Origin: Spirochaetota bacterium | GTDB lineage: Bacteria > Spirochaetota > UBA4802 > UBA5368 | Length of the DNA: 64,000 nt | Reading direction: 5' to 3' | Assembly (NCBI GenBank): GCA_004297825.1 | Contig: SCSX01000071.1 | Span: forward strand, 1 to 64,000 | Shown: piece by piece, positions 1 to 8,728 of the stretch | Layout: each line of letters starts with the position of its first letter | Position numbering within the stretch: the stretch's first letter is position 1 | Made by a program: the position numbers and the translations under genes | Notes under the pieces: model-generated | Told to the model about the DNA's origin: nothing | What the model saw: only the letters and a program-made list of their open reading frames with translations | Database searches by the model: none

Positions 1-57
1 CATCTCGCCCGACGCCTTGAGCACCAGCACGTCGCTCCCTATCCCGATACTAAGCAT
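1..57 (-). CDS. Start of an unidentified gene, cut by the left edge
   Basis: The reverse strand is open from an ATG at 57 to the window edge (19 codons, beginning MLSIGIGSDVLVLKASGEM). An in-frame stop lies just before the ATG, so the start is at or inside this ATG. An AAGGA sits directly against the ATG with no spacer, which is too close to be a good ribosome site. A GTG a few codons in, preceded by GGGAG, is an alternative start. It follows nadB on the same strand after about 100 bases and could be its downstream neighbour. Too little is present to assign a function. Confidence 0.35.
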   Translation of the reverse strand, partial: MLSIGIGSDVLVLKASGEM

Positions 58-156
58 TCCTTATCACTCAGATGATTTGTCGTGTGCGCACAGATACTGA
101 AAAATACACCCGGCGGGCGCCGGACTCAAGGCATTTTTCGGGTTTTCACCGGGGGA

Positions 157-1872
157 TCACACCCGGGACACGGGGCCGTCCGGCGAAGGAAAGGAGATGC
201 CCTCCAGGGATATCATCGCCGGCTCCTGCCCGGTACGCAGCACCACGCTCTTTCGCAGCCCCTCGACCGGCTCGGGGTAATCGGTGTTGTAATGCAACCC
301 GCGGCTCTCCTTGCGCGTAACGGCTCCCCGTATGATGAGCTTGGCGAGCGTCGCGAGCGTCCGCAGCTCCACAAGCCGGGCCGACACGGTACTGCGCCGG
401 TAGTAGTCCTTGATCTCCTCGTCCAGGAGCAGGATGCGGCGATACGCCCTCTGCAGGCGCAGGTTGGAGCGCACGATGCCCACGTAGTCCCACATGAGGC
501 GCTTCACGTCCTCCACGTTATGCTGGATGAGGATCCACTCCTCCAGGTCGAAGGTTCCCTCCTTGTTCCAGTGCGGGAACTCGGGAATGCGCGTATCGGC
601 CCCCGCCGCCGTCGAATTGTCTCTCAGGTACTCGTACGCGCAATGGGAGAACACGACCCCTTCGAGAAGGGAATTGCTCGCCAGCCGGTTTGCCCCATGA
701 ACGCCCGTGCACGCGCACTCGCCCGACACGAAGAGGTTCCTCACGGAGCTTCGCCCGTACAGGTCCGATACCACGCCCCCGCACAGGTAGTGCGCGGCCG
801 GGACCACGGGAATGGACTGCCGGGAAATGTCGATCCCGCGCTTCAGGCAGTGGGAATAGATGTAGGGGAAGCGCTTGAGGAGAAAATCCCCGCTCTTGAA
901 CGAGATGTCGATGTAGACGCAGCGCTCGCCGGATTTTTTCAATTCCCAGTCGATCGCGCGCGCGACAATATCGCGCGGGGCGAGTTCCTTCATGGGATGG
1001 ACGCCGTCCATGAAGCGCTCTCCCTTCCTGTTCAGGAGGATCGCCCCTTCACCGCGCACCGCCTCGCTTATAAGGAAGGAACGTCCCTGCTGGTTTTCTA
1101 TGAAGAGCGTGGTGGGATGGAACTGGATGAATTCCATGTCCGCGATCATCGCCCCCGCGCGGTAGGCCATCGCGATGCCGTCCCCGGTCGCGATCTCCGG
1201 GTTCGTGGTATGAAGGTACACCTGTCCCGCCCCGCCGGAGGCGAGGAAGGTGGTGCGGGAATTGAATATGTGCACGGCGCCCGTCGCGTTTTCAAGGATA
1301 TAGGCCCCGAAGCAGGTGACCGGCTCGTCCTTCCCCGGGCGCGTATCAGGATGCGCGAGACCAAGCTGGTGTTCCGTCAGGAGGTCGACCGCGGTATGAT
1401 TTTCGAAGATGGTGATGTTGGGAATGGTGGAAATCTTGTTCAGCAGGGCGTTCTCGATCTCCCGGCCGGTGAGATCGGTCGCGTGGACGATGCGGTTCCG
1501 GGAATGCCCCCCCTCCCTGCCCAGGTCAAGGACCGTCTGCCCGTGCTCGTCGCGCGTCGTGGAAAAATGGGTTCCCCATTCCATGAGCTCCCTGACGCGC
1601 TCCGGGCCCGTCTTGACGAGTATCTCGACGGCCCGGGGGTTGCACAGCCCGGCGCCCGCACGAAGGGTGTCCTCGATATGGCTCTCGAACTCGTCGCCGG
1701 GTGCGATAACCGAGGCTATCCCGCCCTGCGCGTAGTTGGTGTTCGAGTCGAAGTCTTTTTTCTTCGTGACGATATTGACCGTGCCCAGCGTCGAGGCCTT
1801 GATCGCGAACGTGAGGCCCGCAATGCCGCTGCCGATAACCAGAAAATCGGAATAGAATCGCCTGGAAGTCAT
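157..1872 (-). CDS. nadB: L-aspartate oxidase
   Basis: A 571-residue FAD flavoprotein of the succinate dehydrogenase/fumarate reductase flavoprotein family. It oxidises L-aspartate to iminoaspartate, the first step of de novo NAD synthesis, in the cytoplasm. The N-terminal dinucleotide-binding fold (SDFLVIGSGIAGL, then IVTKK) is clear. It is followed by the conserved NYAQGGIASV segment, QFHPTT, SEAVRGEGAIL and CGGVVSDLYGRSSVRNLF, then the C-terminal helical domain. Length is close to the usual 530-570. The open frame extends upstream to a TTG at 1908, but the ATG at 1872 starts right at the FAD fold and is preferred, although no strong Shine-Dalgarno is visible. nadA and nadC are not in the window. 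Confidence 0.93.
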   Translation of the reverse strand: MTSRRFYSDFLVIGSGIAGLTFAIKASTLGTVNIVTKKKDFDSNTNYAQGGIASVIAPGDEFESHIEDTLRAGAGLCNPRAVEILVKTGPERVRELMEWGTHFSTTRDEHGQTVLDLGREGGHSRNRIVHATDLTGREIENALLNKISTIPNITIFENHTAVDLLTEHQLGLAHPDTRPGKDEPVTCFGAYILENATGAVHIFNSRTTFLASGGAGQVYLHTTNPEIATGDGIAMAYRAGAMIADMEFIQFHPTTLFIENQQGRSFLISEAVRGEGAILLNRKGERFMDGVHPMKELAPRDIVARAIDWELKKSGERCVYIDISFKSGDFLLKRFPYIYSHCLKRGIDISRQSIPVVPAAHYLCGGVVSDLYGRSSVRNLFVSGECACTGVHGANRLASNSLLEGVVFSHCAYEYLRDNSTAAGADTRIPEFPHWNKEGTFDLEEWILIQHNVEDVKRLMWDYVGIVRSNLRLQRAYRRILLLDEEIKDYYRRSTVSARLVELRTLATLAKLIIRGAVTRKESRGLHYNTDYPEPVEGLRKSVVLRTGQEPAMISLEGISFPSPDGPVSRV

Positions 1873-1926
1873 AGCGGAGTGTAGCGTGTCGCCGGGGGAG
1901 GGTGTCAACTGTAATTTAGCCGGACG

Positions 1927-2949
1927 TTACCAGCACGCGCAGATGACGCGATGGGTCTTGTTGCACTTGGAAGTCGCGGAGCTTATCCATTCCGTATCGG
2001 TCTTGTTCTTCTTGCCGATCATGCCGTCCTGGCCACCGGTGGCAACCGTCCATCCGCTGCAATTATTCGTCAAATCGGAGTTGCCGGCCGCATTCGACCC
2101 GGACCACCAGTTGCCCGAGCTTATCCCTGATTTCGCCAGCGTTTGTTCCAGGTCGCCCCCATCGAAAAGATCGCCCCAATTCGCCGCGATCTGGTCGGCC
2201 TTTTTCCCGGACGGACCCCGGATGGCCCGGTCGGTGGGCACAGCGTAATTGGCGGGCATGTCGGCAATCTCGTCCGCCGCGTCGATGCTGATGAACGCGC
2301 GTATAGTGTCGCACGGCATCTCGTCATAATTCTCGGATTTAATAACCCGGCATAGCGAATCGGCCTTCTCCCGCGAAGTGCCCGGTATGGGATTTACGAG
2401 ATCCGATACAAGGTCGCCCGCCACCTCGTCCGTGGAAAAGAGAAACACCAGGTTCGCGGGATGCGTAGTACTGCGGGTGGACATATAGGAGGAGCGATTC
2501 CCCGATTCGTCGCGCACGACCACATTGAAATAGTACCGGGTGCCCGCAACAAGTCCGGAAATCTGGACGGTGCCTGTCGCAGGAGTCCAATCCCTCACCA
2601 GAGTAAGCGAAGCCTCGTTCGCGTCGATCTCCCCAACGGTGCGGAGATTGTTGATGTGCGAGCGGTATACGCGGTATTCGAGCGATCCCTGCGGGGTCTT
2701 CATATCGGTCGCCTGTTCCCAAGAAAGTTCGATCGAGGTGAAGGTACGGTCTTCCATCGCGATGATGCTGTATCCCCCGGGCACGGGGTATCCCGCATAC
2801 TGGCCGTCACGCTCCAAATCGTTGACCTGCTCTACGTCCTGGCGCATCCCGTCTTCGCAGAAGAGGAAGATCGATATAAACAGGAGCGGGATGAGCGGGA
2901 CACGTCGCCATGTGTTCGGGGACGGTCGGGAAGAAGTGGGAGGGTTCAT
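1927..2949 (-). CDS. Lipoprotein with FN3 and C-terminal DUF1554 domains (copy 2)
   Basis: A 340-residue exported protein. The N-terminus is basic, then a hydrophobic run ends FISIFLFC-ED, a plausible spirochaetal lipobox. Residues ~60-170 form a fibronectin type III domain (ELSWEQATD, YRVYRS, GLVAGTRYYFNVVVRDESGN). The last ~125 residues match DUF1554, known mainly from Leptospira: an AFISIDAAD start, NWGDLFDGG, NWWSGS, NCSGWTV and a WIS...CN...VICACW end. It directly follows a paralogue with the same architecture (19-base gap), so the two are probably co-transcribed. Surface or periplasmic location is inferred; the function of DUF1554 is unknown. Confidence 0.8.
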   Translation of the reverse strand: MNPPTSSRPSPNTWRRVPLIPLLFISIFLFCEDGMRQDVEQVNDLERDGQYAGYPVPGGYSIIAMEDRTFTSIELSWEQATDMKTPQGSLEYRVYRSHINNLRTVGEIDANEASLTLVRDWTPATGTVQISGLVAGTRYYFNVVVRDESGNRSSYMSTRSTTHPANLVFLFSTDEVAGDLVSDLVNPIPGTSREKADSLCRVIKSENYDEMPCDTIRAFISIDAADEIADMPANYAVPTDRAIRGPSGKKADQIAANWGDLFDGGDLEQTLAKSGISSGNWWSGSNAAGNSDLTNNCSGWTVATGGQDGMIGKKNKTDTEWISSATSKCNKTHRVICACW

Positions 2950-2968
2950 ACGCTACCGGTCCCGTTCC

Positions 2969-4069
2969 TCACCAACACGCACAGAGTAGGCGCTGCGGCG
3001 TATTACAATTCACATTGTCGTCGGAGATCCAGTGCGAATCGGCCATGGTCTTTTTTCCCATTCTTCCGAAGGCGGAATTGTTGCCCACCGACCAGCCGTT
3101 GCAATTGTAGCCCTGGGTGGTGCCGGTCGGATCCGTCGCGAAGCTTCCATCCCCCAGGGAGCCCGACCACCAGTCCTGTCCGGCGATATCCGCGGCCAAC
3201 AAATCGTAGGCGAGCTCATCCGCATCGAAGAGATCGGCCCAGTTGTCCGCGACCTTATAGAACGCCGGGCCCGGCCCGCGCACCGGCTGGTCAACGGGCA
3301 GGCCAAATGTTTCCGGCATCCCCTTGATAGAGTCATACCCCGCCGTATTGGAAACTATTTCCCCCGTGCTGATAAACGCGTGCACTGCGGTGCAGGGAAG
3401 GTCCGCGAAGTCGTTCGCCCTCACCGCGACACAGATCGCGTCGAGATGGTCCCGGATGGGAGTACCAACAACCGACGTCGTCACGAGGGTGGTAACGGGG
3501 ACCGGTACGGCCATGAGGTTGCCGTTGTACGTATCGCTTGGGGAAAAAAGGAAAATTCCGTTCGCGACCAGCGTCGCGCCGGAGGTTGATGTGTAGGCCG
3601 CTCGATTTCCGTCGGCATCTGTTACAACCACATTGAAGTAATAGCTGGTGCCGGCAATGAGGCCGGTTATATTGAACGTGGAGAGCGCATACGAGTCGGC
3701 GGCCAGGAGTACGGTGGAAAGATTCGCGTCGATATCTTCAAGGGTGTGAATGTTGTTGATCTTGGAACAATACACCTGGTACCGGAGCTCAGCCGGCAGC
3801 GTAACCGTATCTATCCCCGGGAGCCATTTCAGTTGTAGTGAAGTGAACGTGATAGCGGAAATGGTGATCGCGCCGCCGTTCCCTGGTTCGGGAAAGCCCT
3901 CGGCCGAAGAGCCTTCCTCACGCTCCTGGTCGTTTACGGATTCGACATCCCTGCTAAAGTTGTCCTGAAAGCAGCCAAACGGAACAAGAAAACCACATGC
4001 CAGAAGCACCGCGAAGAACGCGGCGGTGAGCCTTCTAACCGTATGTTTCCCTGGACGCATTCGCTTCAC
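2969..4069 (-). CDS. Lipoprotein with FN3 and C-terminal DUF1554 domains (copy 1)
   Basis: A 366-residue paralogue of the next gene downstream. The signal peptide ends LVPFGC-FQD, a good lipobox. A short acidic linker shares the DVESVND-ER-E pattern with its partner. The FN3 domain covers ~60-165 (LQLKWLPGID, YQVYCSKINNIHTLEDIDAN, GLIAGTSYYFNVVVTDADGN). The DUF1554 domain fills the C-terminal ~130 residues (AFISTGEIV, NWADLFDADEL, DWWSGSLGDGS, NCNGWSVG, HWISDDNVNCN and the terminal LLCACW). The paired cysteines near the C-terminus are conserved in both copies and probably form disulfides. It appears to be first in a two-gene operon. An outer-membrane lipoprotein role is inferred. Confidence 0.82.
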   Translation of the reverse strand: MKRMRPGKHTVRRLTAAFFAVLLACGFLVPFGCFQDNFSRDVESVNDQEREEGSSAEGFPEPGNGGAITISAITFTSLQLKWLPGIDTVTLPAELRYQVYCSKINNIHTLEDIDANLSTVLLAADSYALSTFNITGLIAGTSYYFNVVVTDADGNRAAYTSTSGATLVANGIFLFSPSDTYNGNLMAVPVPVTTLVTTSVVGTPIRDHLDAICVAVRANDFADLPCTAVHAFISTGEIVSNTAGYDSIKGMPETFGLPVDQPVRGPGPAFYKVADNWADLFDADELAYDLLAADIAGQDWWSGSLGDGSFATDPTGTTQGYNCNGWSVGNNSAFGRMGKKTMADSHWISDDNVNCNTPQRLLCACW

Positions 4070-4214
4070 GCTTTCATCTTGACGTTCCCGTCACGCTTAG
4101 ATTTGCTAAGTACGCAAACCAGAATAATATACTACATTTCCGGGGAAGAGACAAGTTTTCCAGCACTTTTAATTATAATAAATGTATTTTTTTATAAAAA
4201 AGGGCCTCTTTAGT

Positions 4215-4613
4215 CTAAAGGTAACGGAAATGTGCCATTGCCTCGGCTTCGAGGTTGAAAATCAGGACCAGCTTCTGGAGATTGATGGTTTTAAGTACGG
4301 TCTTGATTTCCGGCTGGATGTTGAATATCGCGATTTCCCCGTTTTTCGGGCTCATGAGCTTGGAGGCGTTGATAAAAACACCAATCCCGGAGCTGTCCAG
4401 CTGCTCCACGTTTTTCATATCGATTACGATCTTTTGCGCCCCCCCGCGGATAATGGTCTCGAGAAAGGCGGTCAGCGCGGCGCCCGTGTTGAGGTCGATC
4501 GACGGGGCATTGATATTGACCCTGAAAATGTACAGATTGTAGTCGATCGCCGTGGCGGCGATGGGCGAGAGCCGGATGATTTCGAGTTCAAGTTCCACCG
4601 AGGCCTCCGGCAC
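4215..4613 (-). CDS. STAS-domain anti-sigma factor antagonist
   Basis: A 132-residue single-domain STAS protein related to SpoIIAA/RsbV. The phosphorylatable serine region is intact: KIVIDMKNVEQLDSSGIGVF, where the second Ser of DSS is the usual kinase target. The typical IFNIQPEI strand and final helix follow. It begins with GTG at 4613, directly after the TGA of the preceding STAS gene, so the two should be translationally coupled. Such proteins switch partner anti-sigma or kinase proteins according to phosphorylation; no cognate RsbW-type kinase is present in this window. Cytoplasmic. Confidence 0.85.
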   Translation of the reverse strand: MPEASVELELEIIRLSPIAATAIDYNLYIFRVNINAPSIDLNTGAALTAFLETIIRGGAQKIVIDMKNVEQLDSSGIGVFINASKLMSPKNGEIAIFNIQPEIKTVLKTINLQKLVLIFNLEAEAMAHFRYL

Positions 4614-4994
4614 TCAAACGATGCGCAAATATTCGATGACATCGGATTCGAAGCTAAATATTTTTATAAAGCGCTGCAGGCTCACGACCTTGAAAATCGC
4701 CTCGATGTCCGGCGGCACATTCAGTATCACGAGATCGCCCTTGTGCTGGCGGATGAGCTTGGTCGCGTTGATGATGATGCCGATGGCCGAACTGTCAATC
4801 TGTTCAAGGTCCTTGAGATCCACGACGATCTTCCGGGCGCCGCCGGCGACGAGCGTTTCGAGGAGGATCCTGAGGCTTTTTGAGCTGCTCAGGTCGGCGA
4901 TCTTTCCGATCTCTATTTTAAACGCAAGCGCGTTGTAATCGATTTTATCGGTCACAAGCTTTGCGAAATTCAGGACCTGCACATTGTAGCGCAT
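4614..4994 (-). CDS. STAS-domain anti-sigma factor antagonist
   Basis: A 126-residue STAS protein, upstream partner and paralogue of the next gene (shared pattern GGA-KIV-D-K-EQ-DSS-IG). Residues ~60-75 carry the phosphoacceptor motif IDSSAIGI. The fold continues with NATKLIRQHKGDLVILNV and ends FESDVIEYLRIV. The ATG at 4994 is chosen because the STAS fold needs the whole reading frame. Two antagonists in tandem suggests they feed one switch or compete for one kinase; this is inference. Regulation is not visible beyond shared transcription. Confidence 0.85.
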   Translation of the reverse strand: MRYNVQVLNFAKLVTDKIDYNALAFKIEIGKIADLSSSKSLRILLETLVAGGARKIVVDLKDLEQIDSSAIGIIINATKLIRQHKGDLVILNVPPDIEAIFKVVSLQRFIKIFSFESDVIEYLRIV

Positions 4995-5211
4995 CGTATC
5001 GACCCCGGTTTCATGTCATGCCCGCAGCCTCAAAAGTATGCCCCGGAATCCGGCGAATTCAAGCTTTTTTTAGGGAGCCATGCGCGAACCGTATCCGGGT
5101 GTGAATTAAGTTTCAGACGTTTCGCATTGAGAATCTATGAAAATGTTAATATTTTCAGACCCTCATTCGTATTCATTTCATACGCTCCACGTTTTCTCCG
5201 GAGGATACGGA

Positions 5212-5679
5212 ATGCTGCGAACGAGCATCAACATGAGAAACGATATCTTCTTTAAGATAAGCATCGCCACAGTCCGGCTTGGGAAATCTCAACGCGAGGT
5301 CGTGATTATGCTTCTTAGCCGCATACGGGGCGATATCGATCACTTCCAGGGGGGGTTTACCCTAGTGAAGTACCAGCCGCGCGATCCCCGGAAGCTTTGG
5401 CATTGTTTTCCGATTTCCTTCAGGGAGGCTGAGAATGAGCTTGTTTCGGATTTTCGTAAGCTTGGTAGGTTCTCCGTCTCCTACCTGGTGGCGATCGCCA
5501 CGGACCGATATCTGGACGAAATATTGCAAGGCAAGAAAAACAGGCATAACTATGCAAAGTTTTCTCACTATGCCATCGGCCAGAGGATCGAAAATGGCGT
5601 CATTTGCTGGGAATTGTACTGGGGAGACCCCGGCGACACGCCGAAGCGGAAAATACACCGCCGTATCAGCACCGACTAA
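5212..5679 (+). CDS. Uncharacterised small protein, copy 1 of a two-copy family
   Basis: A 155-residue protein; the ATG at 5212 is chosen because of a strong GGAGG seven bases upstream. No named family is recognised. It aligns along its length with the protein at 52695-53183. Shared features are an N-terminal strand-helix segment with LG-S-REVV resembling ribbon-helix-helix proteins; a central F--V-YQ; a block E-ENELVSDFRKL--FSVSYLVAIATDRYL against E-DYEWVTDARKF--ESVSFIVVWAIEKYL; HNYAKFSHYAIG against HNYRFTNYILAF; and a closing CWELYWG against CWMICWG. DNA binding is a guess based on the N-terminus. It stands alone between unrelated genes. Confidence 0.72.
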   Translation: MLRTSINMRNDIFFKISIATVRLGKSQREVVIMLLSRIRGDIDHFQGGFTLVKYQPRDPRKLWHCFPISFREAENELVSDFRKLGRFSVSYLVAIATDRYLDEILQGKKNRHNYAKFSHYAIGQRIENGVICWELYWGDPGDTPKRKIHRRISTD

Positions 5680-5792
5680 GGCATCTACCCGAAAATTAAT
5701 TCACACCCGCCTTCACGCGGCCCATGGACGAAGCCCGGAATTCGCCGTATATTAATCGTGACGATTCGGGGCGACTGCCCGGGAGGATGCGC

Positions 5793-5972
5793 ATGGAAAC
5801 TATGACATCGATCGAATATACCTGTGAAGAGTGCGGAATGTCGTTCAGCTGCGAGAGCGATAGGGCGGACCATGGGTGCTGTCATGAAGCGTATGCGGGC
5901 GAGACGGAAAATTGCCCGCGGCCGGGAAAAGAAGCGGGTGTGAAGGATGCGCAACCCCGGACCCGGCGCTGA
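5793..5972 (+). CDS. Small zinc-ribbon-like protein
   Basis: A 59-residue peptide. The ATG at 5793 is six bases after GGGAGG, a far better start than those further upstream. The sequence YTCEECGMSFSCESDRADHGCC has CxxC followed by a His and a Cys pair, consistent with binding one metal ion. The C-terminal half is polar and probably disordered. Function unknown. It lies alone in an intergenic stretch and is GC-rich like the rest of the genome. Confidence 0.5.
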   Translation: METMTSIEYTCEECGMSFSCESDRADHGCCHEAYAGETENCPRPGKEAGVKDAQPRTRR

Positions 5973-6146
5973 ATCATTATGTTCGATAATTAATTTTGAA
6001 ACCGCGTTCACTATTCGTATCTTGAAGGACTATAGCCATGATTCAACCGCACGCCCGCATATGAGTGGTTGAATCACAGCCCACGCTTATTAAACATTTG
6101 CCGCAGGACGGACGCATTCGCCGGCGGCGTTATATTGGAGAACACT

Positions 6147-6539
6147 ATGAATCCCGTCATACACTTCGAAATGCCCGCCGAAAAGCGGGAGCGCATGGCT
6201 GCCTTTTATTCCCAGGTTTTCGACTGGAAGACCCAGCTCCTGGGCCCCGATATGGGGGACTACGTACTGGCCACCACGACCGAGAGCGATGGCGACGGCC
6301 GTCCCGTGAAACCGGGGGCGATCAACGGGGGCTTCTTCCCGAAAACGGACGACATGCCGGCGCAATTCCCCTCGATCGTGATCGGGGTCGACGATATTAA
6401 AGAGCACATGAAAAAGGTGACGAAGGCCGGGGGAACGGTGCTCGGGGAACCCATGGAAATACCGGGCATAGGATGGTACGTTTCCTTTATCGACACGGAG
6501 GGCAACAGGGTGAGCATGCTGCAACCCTCCGCGATGTAG
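6147..6539 (+). CDS. VOC (glyoxalase/bleomycin-resistance) family protein
   Basis: A 130-residue vicinal-oxygen-chelate protein. The start at 6147 has GGAG with a six-base spacer. It shows the paired beta-alpha-beta-beta-beta modules: PVIHFEMPAEKRERMAAFYSQVFDW (first module, with the typical FY--VF-W) and IVIGVDDIKEHMKKVTKAGGTVLGEP (second), ending GWYVSFIDTEGNRVSMLQP. This matches the CFC-like VOC subgroup often annotated as lactoylglutathione lyase-like or PhnB-like. Substrate is unknown; many members are not true glyoxalases. Monocistronic and cytoplasmic. Confidence 0.82.
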   Translation: MNPVIHFEMPAEKRERMAAFYSQVFDWKTQLLGPDMGDYVLATTTESDGDGRPVKPGAINGGFFPKTDDMPAQFPSIVIGVDDIKEHMKKVTKAGGTVLGEPMEIPGIGWYVSFIDTEGNRVSMLQPSAM

Positions 6540-6575
6540 GCCTGGATCGGAAAATACGCGCGATGCGAGCCGCGC

Positions 6576-7790
6576 TTACAGCCGTCGCACGATCTCCGCA
6601 ATCATCCGCGCGGCGGCGGCGGTTTTTTCACAATCGACGATATCCGGGTTGTCGGCTTCCGTGTGGGTGAGAGCTTGGGTTTCCATTCCCGCGGTAAGCC
6701 ACAGGGAGCTTACCGCTATCGCGGGCACGCCATACTGCATAAAGATGCTGTGATCGCCTTGGGGCCACTCGGGACCGGTGACTGCACCGGAAGCCTCGCG
6801 TATCACCCCTTCCGCCGTCTCCCGCACATGGTCTGGAGTTCCGTAGAACGAGAAGGCCGTATCGCCCTCCATATATCCCGCGCCGTCGATATTGATATTC
6901 AACATGATCCCGCCAAACCTGCCTTCGTTCTTCCGGATGAAATCCATCTGCCCCGGGACCGCGTAGTAGTCCTCGCCGTTGAACGCAGCGAGCTCAAGCT
7001 GAAAACCGCCCGTGTAGTCGCGCAGGAGTTCCGCGGCGAGCAGTAGAATCACCACCCCGGTCGCGTTGTCGATTGCCCCGGGGGTTCCCTTCTTGGCATC
7101 GATATGCGCGGTGAGAACGATTCGTTTCGCCCCGGAGACACGCCTGAGAGCGGTGACGTTGAAGGCCTTGTCCGGCCTTCTGGCCGCGGATGAGCGAATC
7201 GTAACCATCCCTCCACTGTGCGCAAGAAGTCGCGCTCCCTCAACGTCGGTCATATACACCGACGGGATGTCGAAGTCCCCATCCTCGATGAGTGGGAATG
7301 GATAGGCGCCGCCCGCGAGCGCTGAATTTCTCCCCGTGGCGCAAATGATCACCGCGGGATTCTTATGTTCGAGGAGCGAGATTATCATGCGGTGACTTTC
7401 AGGATTGTAGAAGATAAAGTTCTTGGGCATAAGCTGTTCACGGGCTATCTCCCCGTGGAGAAGGACCGCCTTCCCGCGGAGCTCCGCTCGTTCCAGTTCA
7501 TGAACGCTTGATACGCGGACAAGTTCCGCCTCCTCGATCGAGCATCCTCTGGAGTAGGGGCTCGCCTGGACGTGGAACGAATCCCCGCGGAACGTGAGCC
7601 CCGCCGCGCCTCCATCCCAGTCCACAACATCGAGTGCATCCGTCTCGATTTCCCATCCAAACGAGGACGCTGTTCTTTCGAAGAATTCCGTCGCCTCCCT
7701 GTTTCCGCGACTGCCCACGGCACGGTTCCCTACCCGGCGGCAGAGAACGTCCAGGTGGCATGCGGCCTTTTCTACAAGCGTGGTATTCAT
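6576..7790 (-). CDS. M28-family metallopeptidase
   Basis: A 404-residue zinc peptidase. The ATG at 7790 follows AAAAGGAG at good spacing and replaces an upstream in-frame start at 7829. An N-terminal helical part is followed by a protease-associated-like insert (~60-190) and the catalytic M28 core. HIDAKKGTPGAIDNATGV holds the first His-x-Asp and the bridging Asp; FNGEDYYAVPGQMDF holds the Glu pair region; the metal-binding C-terminal His lies near PEWPQGDHSIFM. No clear signal peptide is seen, so a cytoplasmic role is likely. An AraC regulator lies 81 bases upstream on the same strand and may be co-transcribed. Confidence 0.85.
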   Translation of the reverse strand: MNTTLVEKAACHLDVLCRRVGNRAVGSRGNREATEFFERTASSFGWEIETDALDVVDWDGGAAGLTFRGDSFHVQASPYSRGCSIEEAELVRVSSVHELERAELRGKAVLLHGEIAREQLMPKNFIFYNPESHRMIISLLEHKNPAVIICATGRNSALAGGAYPFPLIEDGDFDIPSVYMTDVEGARLLAHSGGMVTIRSSAARRPDKAFNVTALRRVSGAKRIVLTAHIDAKKGTPGAIDNATGVVILLLAAELLRDYTGGFQLELAAFNGEDYYAVPGQMDFIRKNEGRFGGIMLNINIDGAGYMEGDTAFSFYGTPDHVRETAEGVIREASGAVTGPEWPQGDHSIFMQYGVPAIAVSSLWLTAGMETQALTHTEADNPDIVDCEKTAAAARMIAEIVRRL

Positions 7791-7871
7791 GGCATATCTC
7801 CTTTTGGTTTTTCCGGATACCTGCCACAATGCTGAAAATACCGATTGTATAAAAACGCCATTTCGTAGAAT

Positions 7872-8639
7872 TCACATCGCCCGTGAAAATTCCAGCGGGG
7901 TGAGTCCGCACAGCCTCCTGAATTCCCTTATGCAATGGGACTGGTCGTAGAAGCCGGCCTCAAGGGCTGCCGTGGTCGTGTCCCGGTGCCTCCCGAGCAG
8001 CGCGATACAGTGTTCGAACCTCACTATCTCCGCATATTTCTTGGGCGATAGCCCCGTGCGCTCGCGAAATATCCTCTGCATGCTTCGTTTCGAAAGGTCG
8101 AACCGCTCCAGGCTCTTGTGCGGAACGGTCGTCCCCCTGCTGTGTTCGATTTCGTCGACACACGACCTGACGAAGTAATCGCCGCAGCACGCGTCTCCTG
8201 CCGTTTTCAGGAGAATAAACTTCTCAATTACCGCGATGCGGGAGGGATCGTCCACGCAATCCAGGAACTCCTCCTCCAGATCGCTCCATTCGCACACGAC
8301 TTCGGCAAGCCCGACGGTTAAGTCCGTGATCTCGTGCACCGGCAGGCCAAGGACCCTGAACGCTGCATGGGTGTGCAACACGGCCCCGATCATCCCGCAT
8401 GAGCCGCCCGCGGAAACATGGCTGTAGGAAGTCTTCTGCCCGCACAAGGCGAAACGCGGATGTATCAAAGCGGATCCGGAGGGCAGCGTATCGATAAAAG
8501 GATCGCCATAGTGGAAAATGACCTGGATGCGACCAGTAGGATACACGAGCTCCGAGTGAGCCGCATCAAGGCTGGAGAGCGCCCAGAAGCAGCTCACGAA
8601 TTCCGCCAGACGCGGAGACGGGGTGTATGTAATGACCAT
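7872..8639 (-). CDS. AraC-family transcriptional regulator
   Basis: A 255-residue regulator starting at an ATG preceded by GGAGG. The N-terminal ~150 residues match the sensor type found in many helix-turn-helix 18 regulators (FVSCFWALSS, then YPTGRIQVIFHYGDPF, and GAVLHTHAAFRVLG). The C-terminal ~100 residues carry two helix-turn-helix motifs: LSKRSMQRIFRERTGLSPKKYAEIVRF and TTTAALEAGFYDQSHCIREFRRLCGLTPLEF. The ligand is unknown. It is the only regulator near the M28 peptidase and may control it. Cytoplasmic. Confidence 0.87.
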   Translation of the reverse strand: MVITYTPSPRLAEFVSCFWALSSLDAAHSELVYPTGRIQVIFHYGDPFIDTLPSGSALIHPRFALCGQKTSYSHVSAGGSCGMIGAVLHTHAAFRVLGLPVHEITDLTVGLAEVVCEWSDLEEEFLDCVDDPSRIAVIEKFILLKTAGDACCGDYFVRSCVDEIEHSRGTTVPHKSLERFDLSKRSMQRIFRERTGLSPKKYAEIVRFEHCIALLGRHRDTTTAALEAGFYDQSHCIREFRRLCGLTPLEFSRAM

Positions 8640-8698
8640 CTCAAACCTCCCGTTCGAGCATCATTCTCCCTGGATACGACCGTCGCCAGAAATTTTTT

Positions 8699-8721
8699 GC
8701 ATACCCCGCTTTGGGGTATGC
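8699..8721 (-). terminator. Stem-loop after the RND efflux gene
   Basis: A perfect nine-base stem GCATACCCC / GGGGTATGC around a five-base loop, eight bases beyond the RND stop codon. There is no T-run on the efflux-gene strand (AAAAAATTT follows), so it may work as a weak or factor-assisted terminator or protect the 3' end. It also separates the efflux operon from the AraC gene. Confidence 0.6.
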
Positions 8722-8728
8722 GTAGAGC

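Noticed and set aside
82-1884. 600-codon forward open frame
   Set aside because: It is antisense to nadB over its length, has no recognisable domain and reflects high GC in the third codon position.
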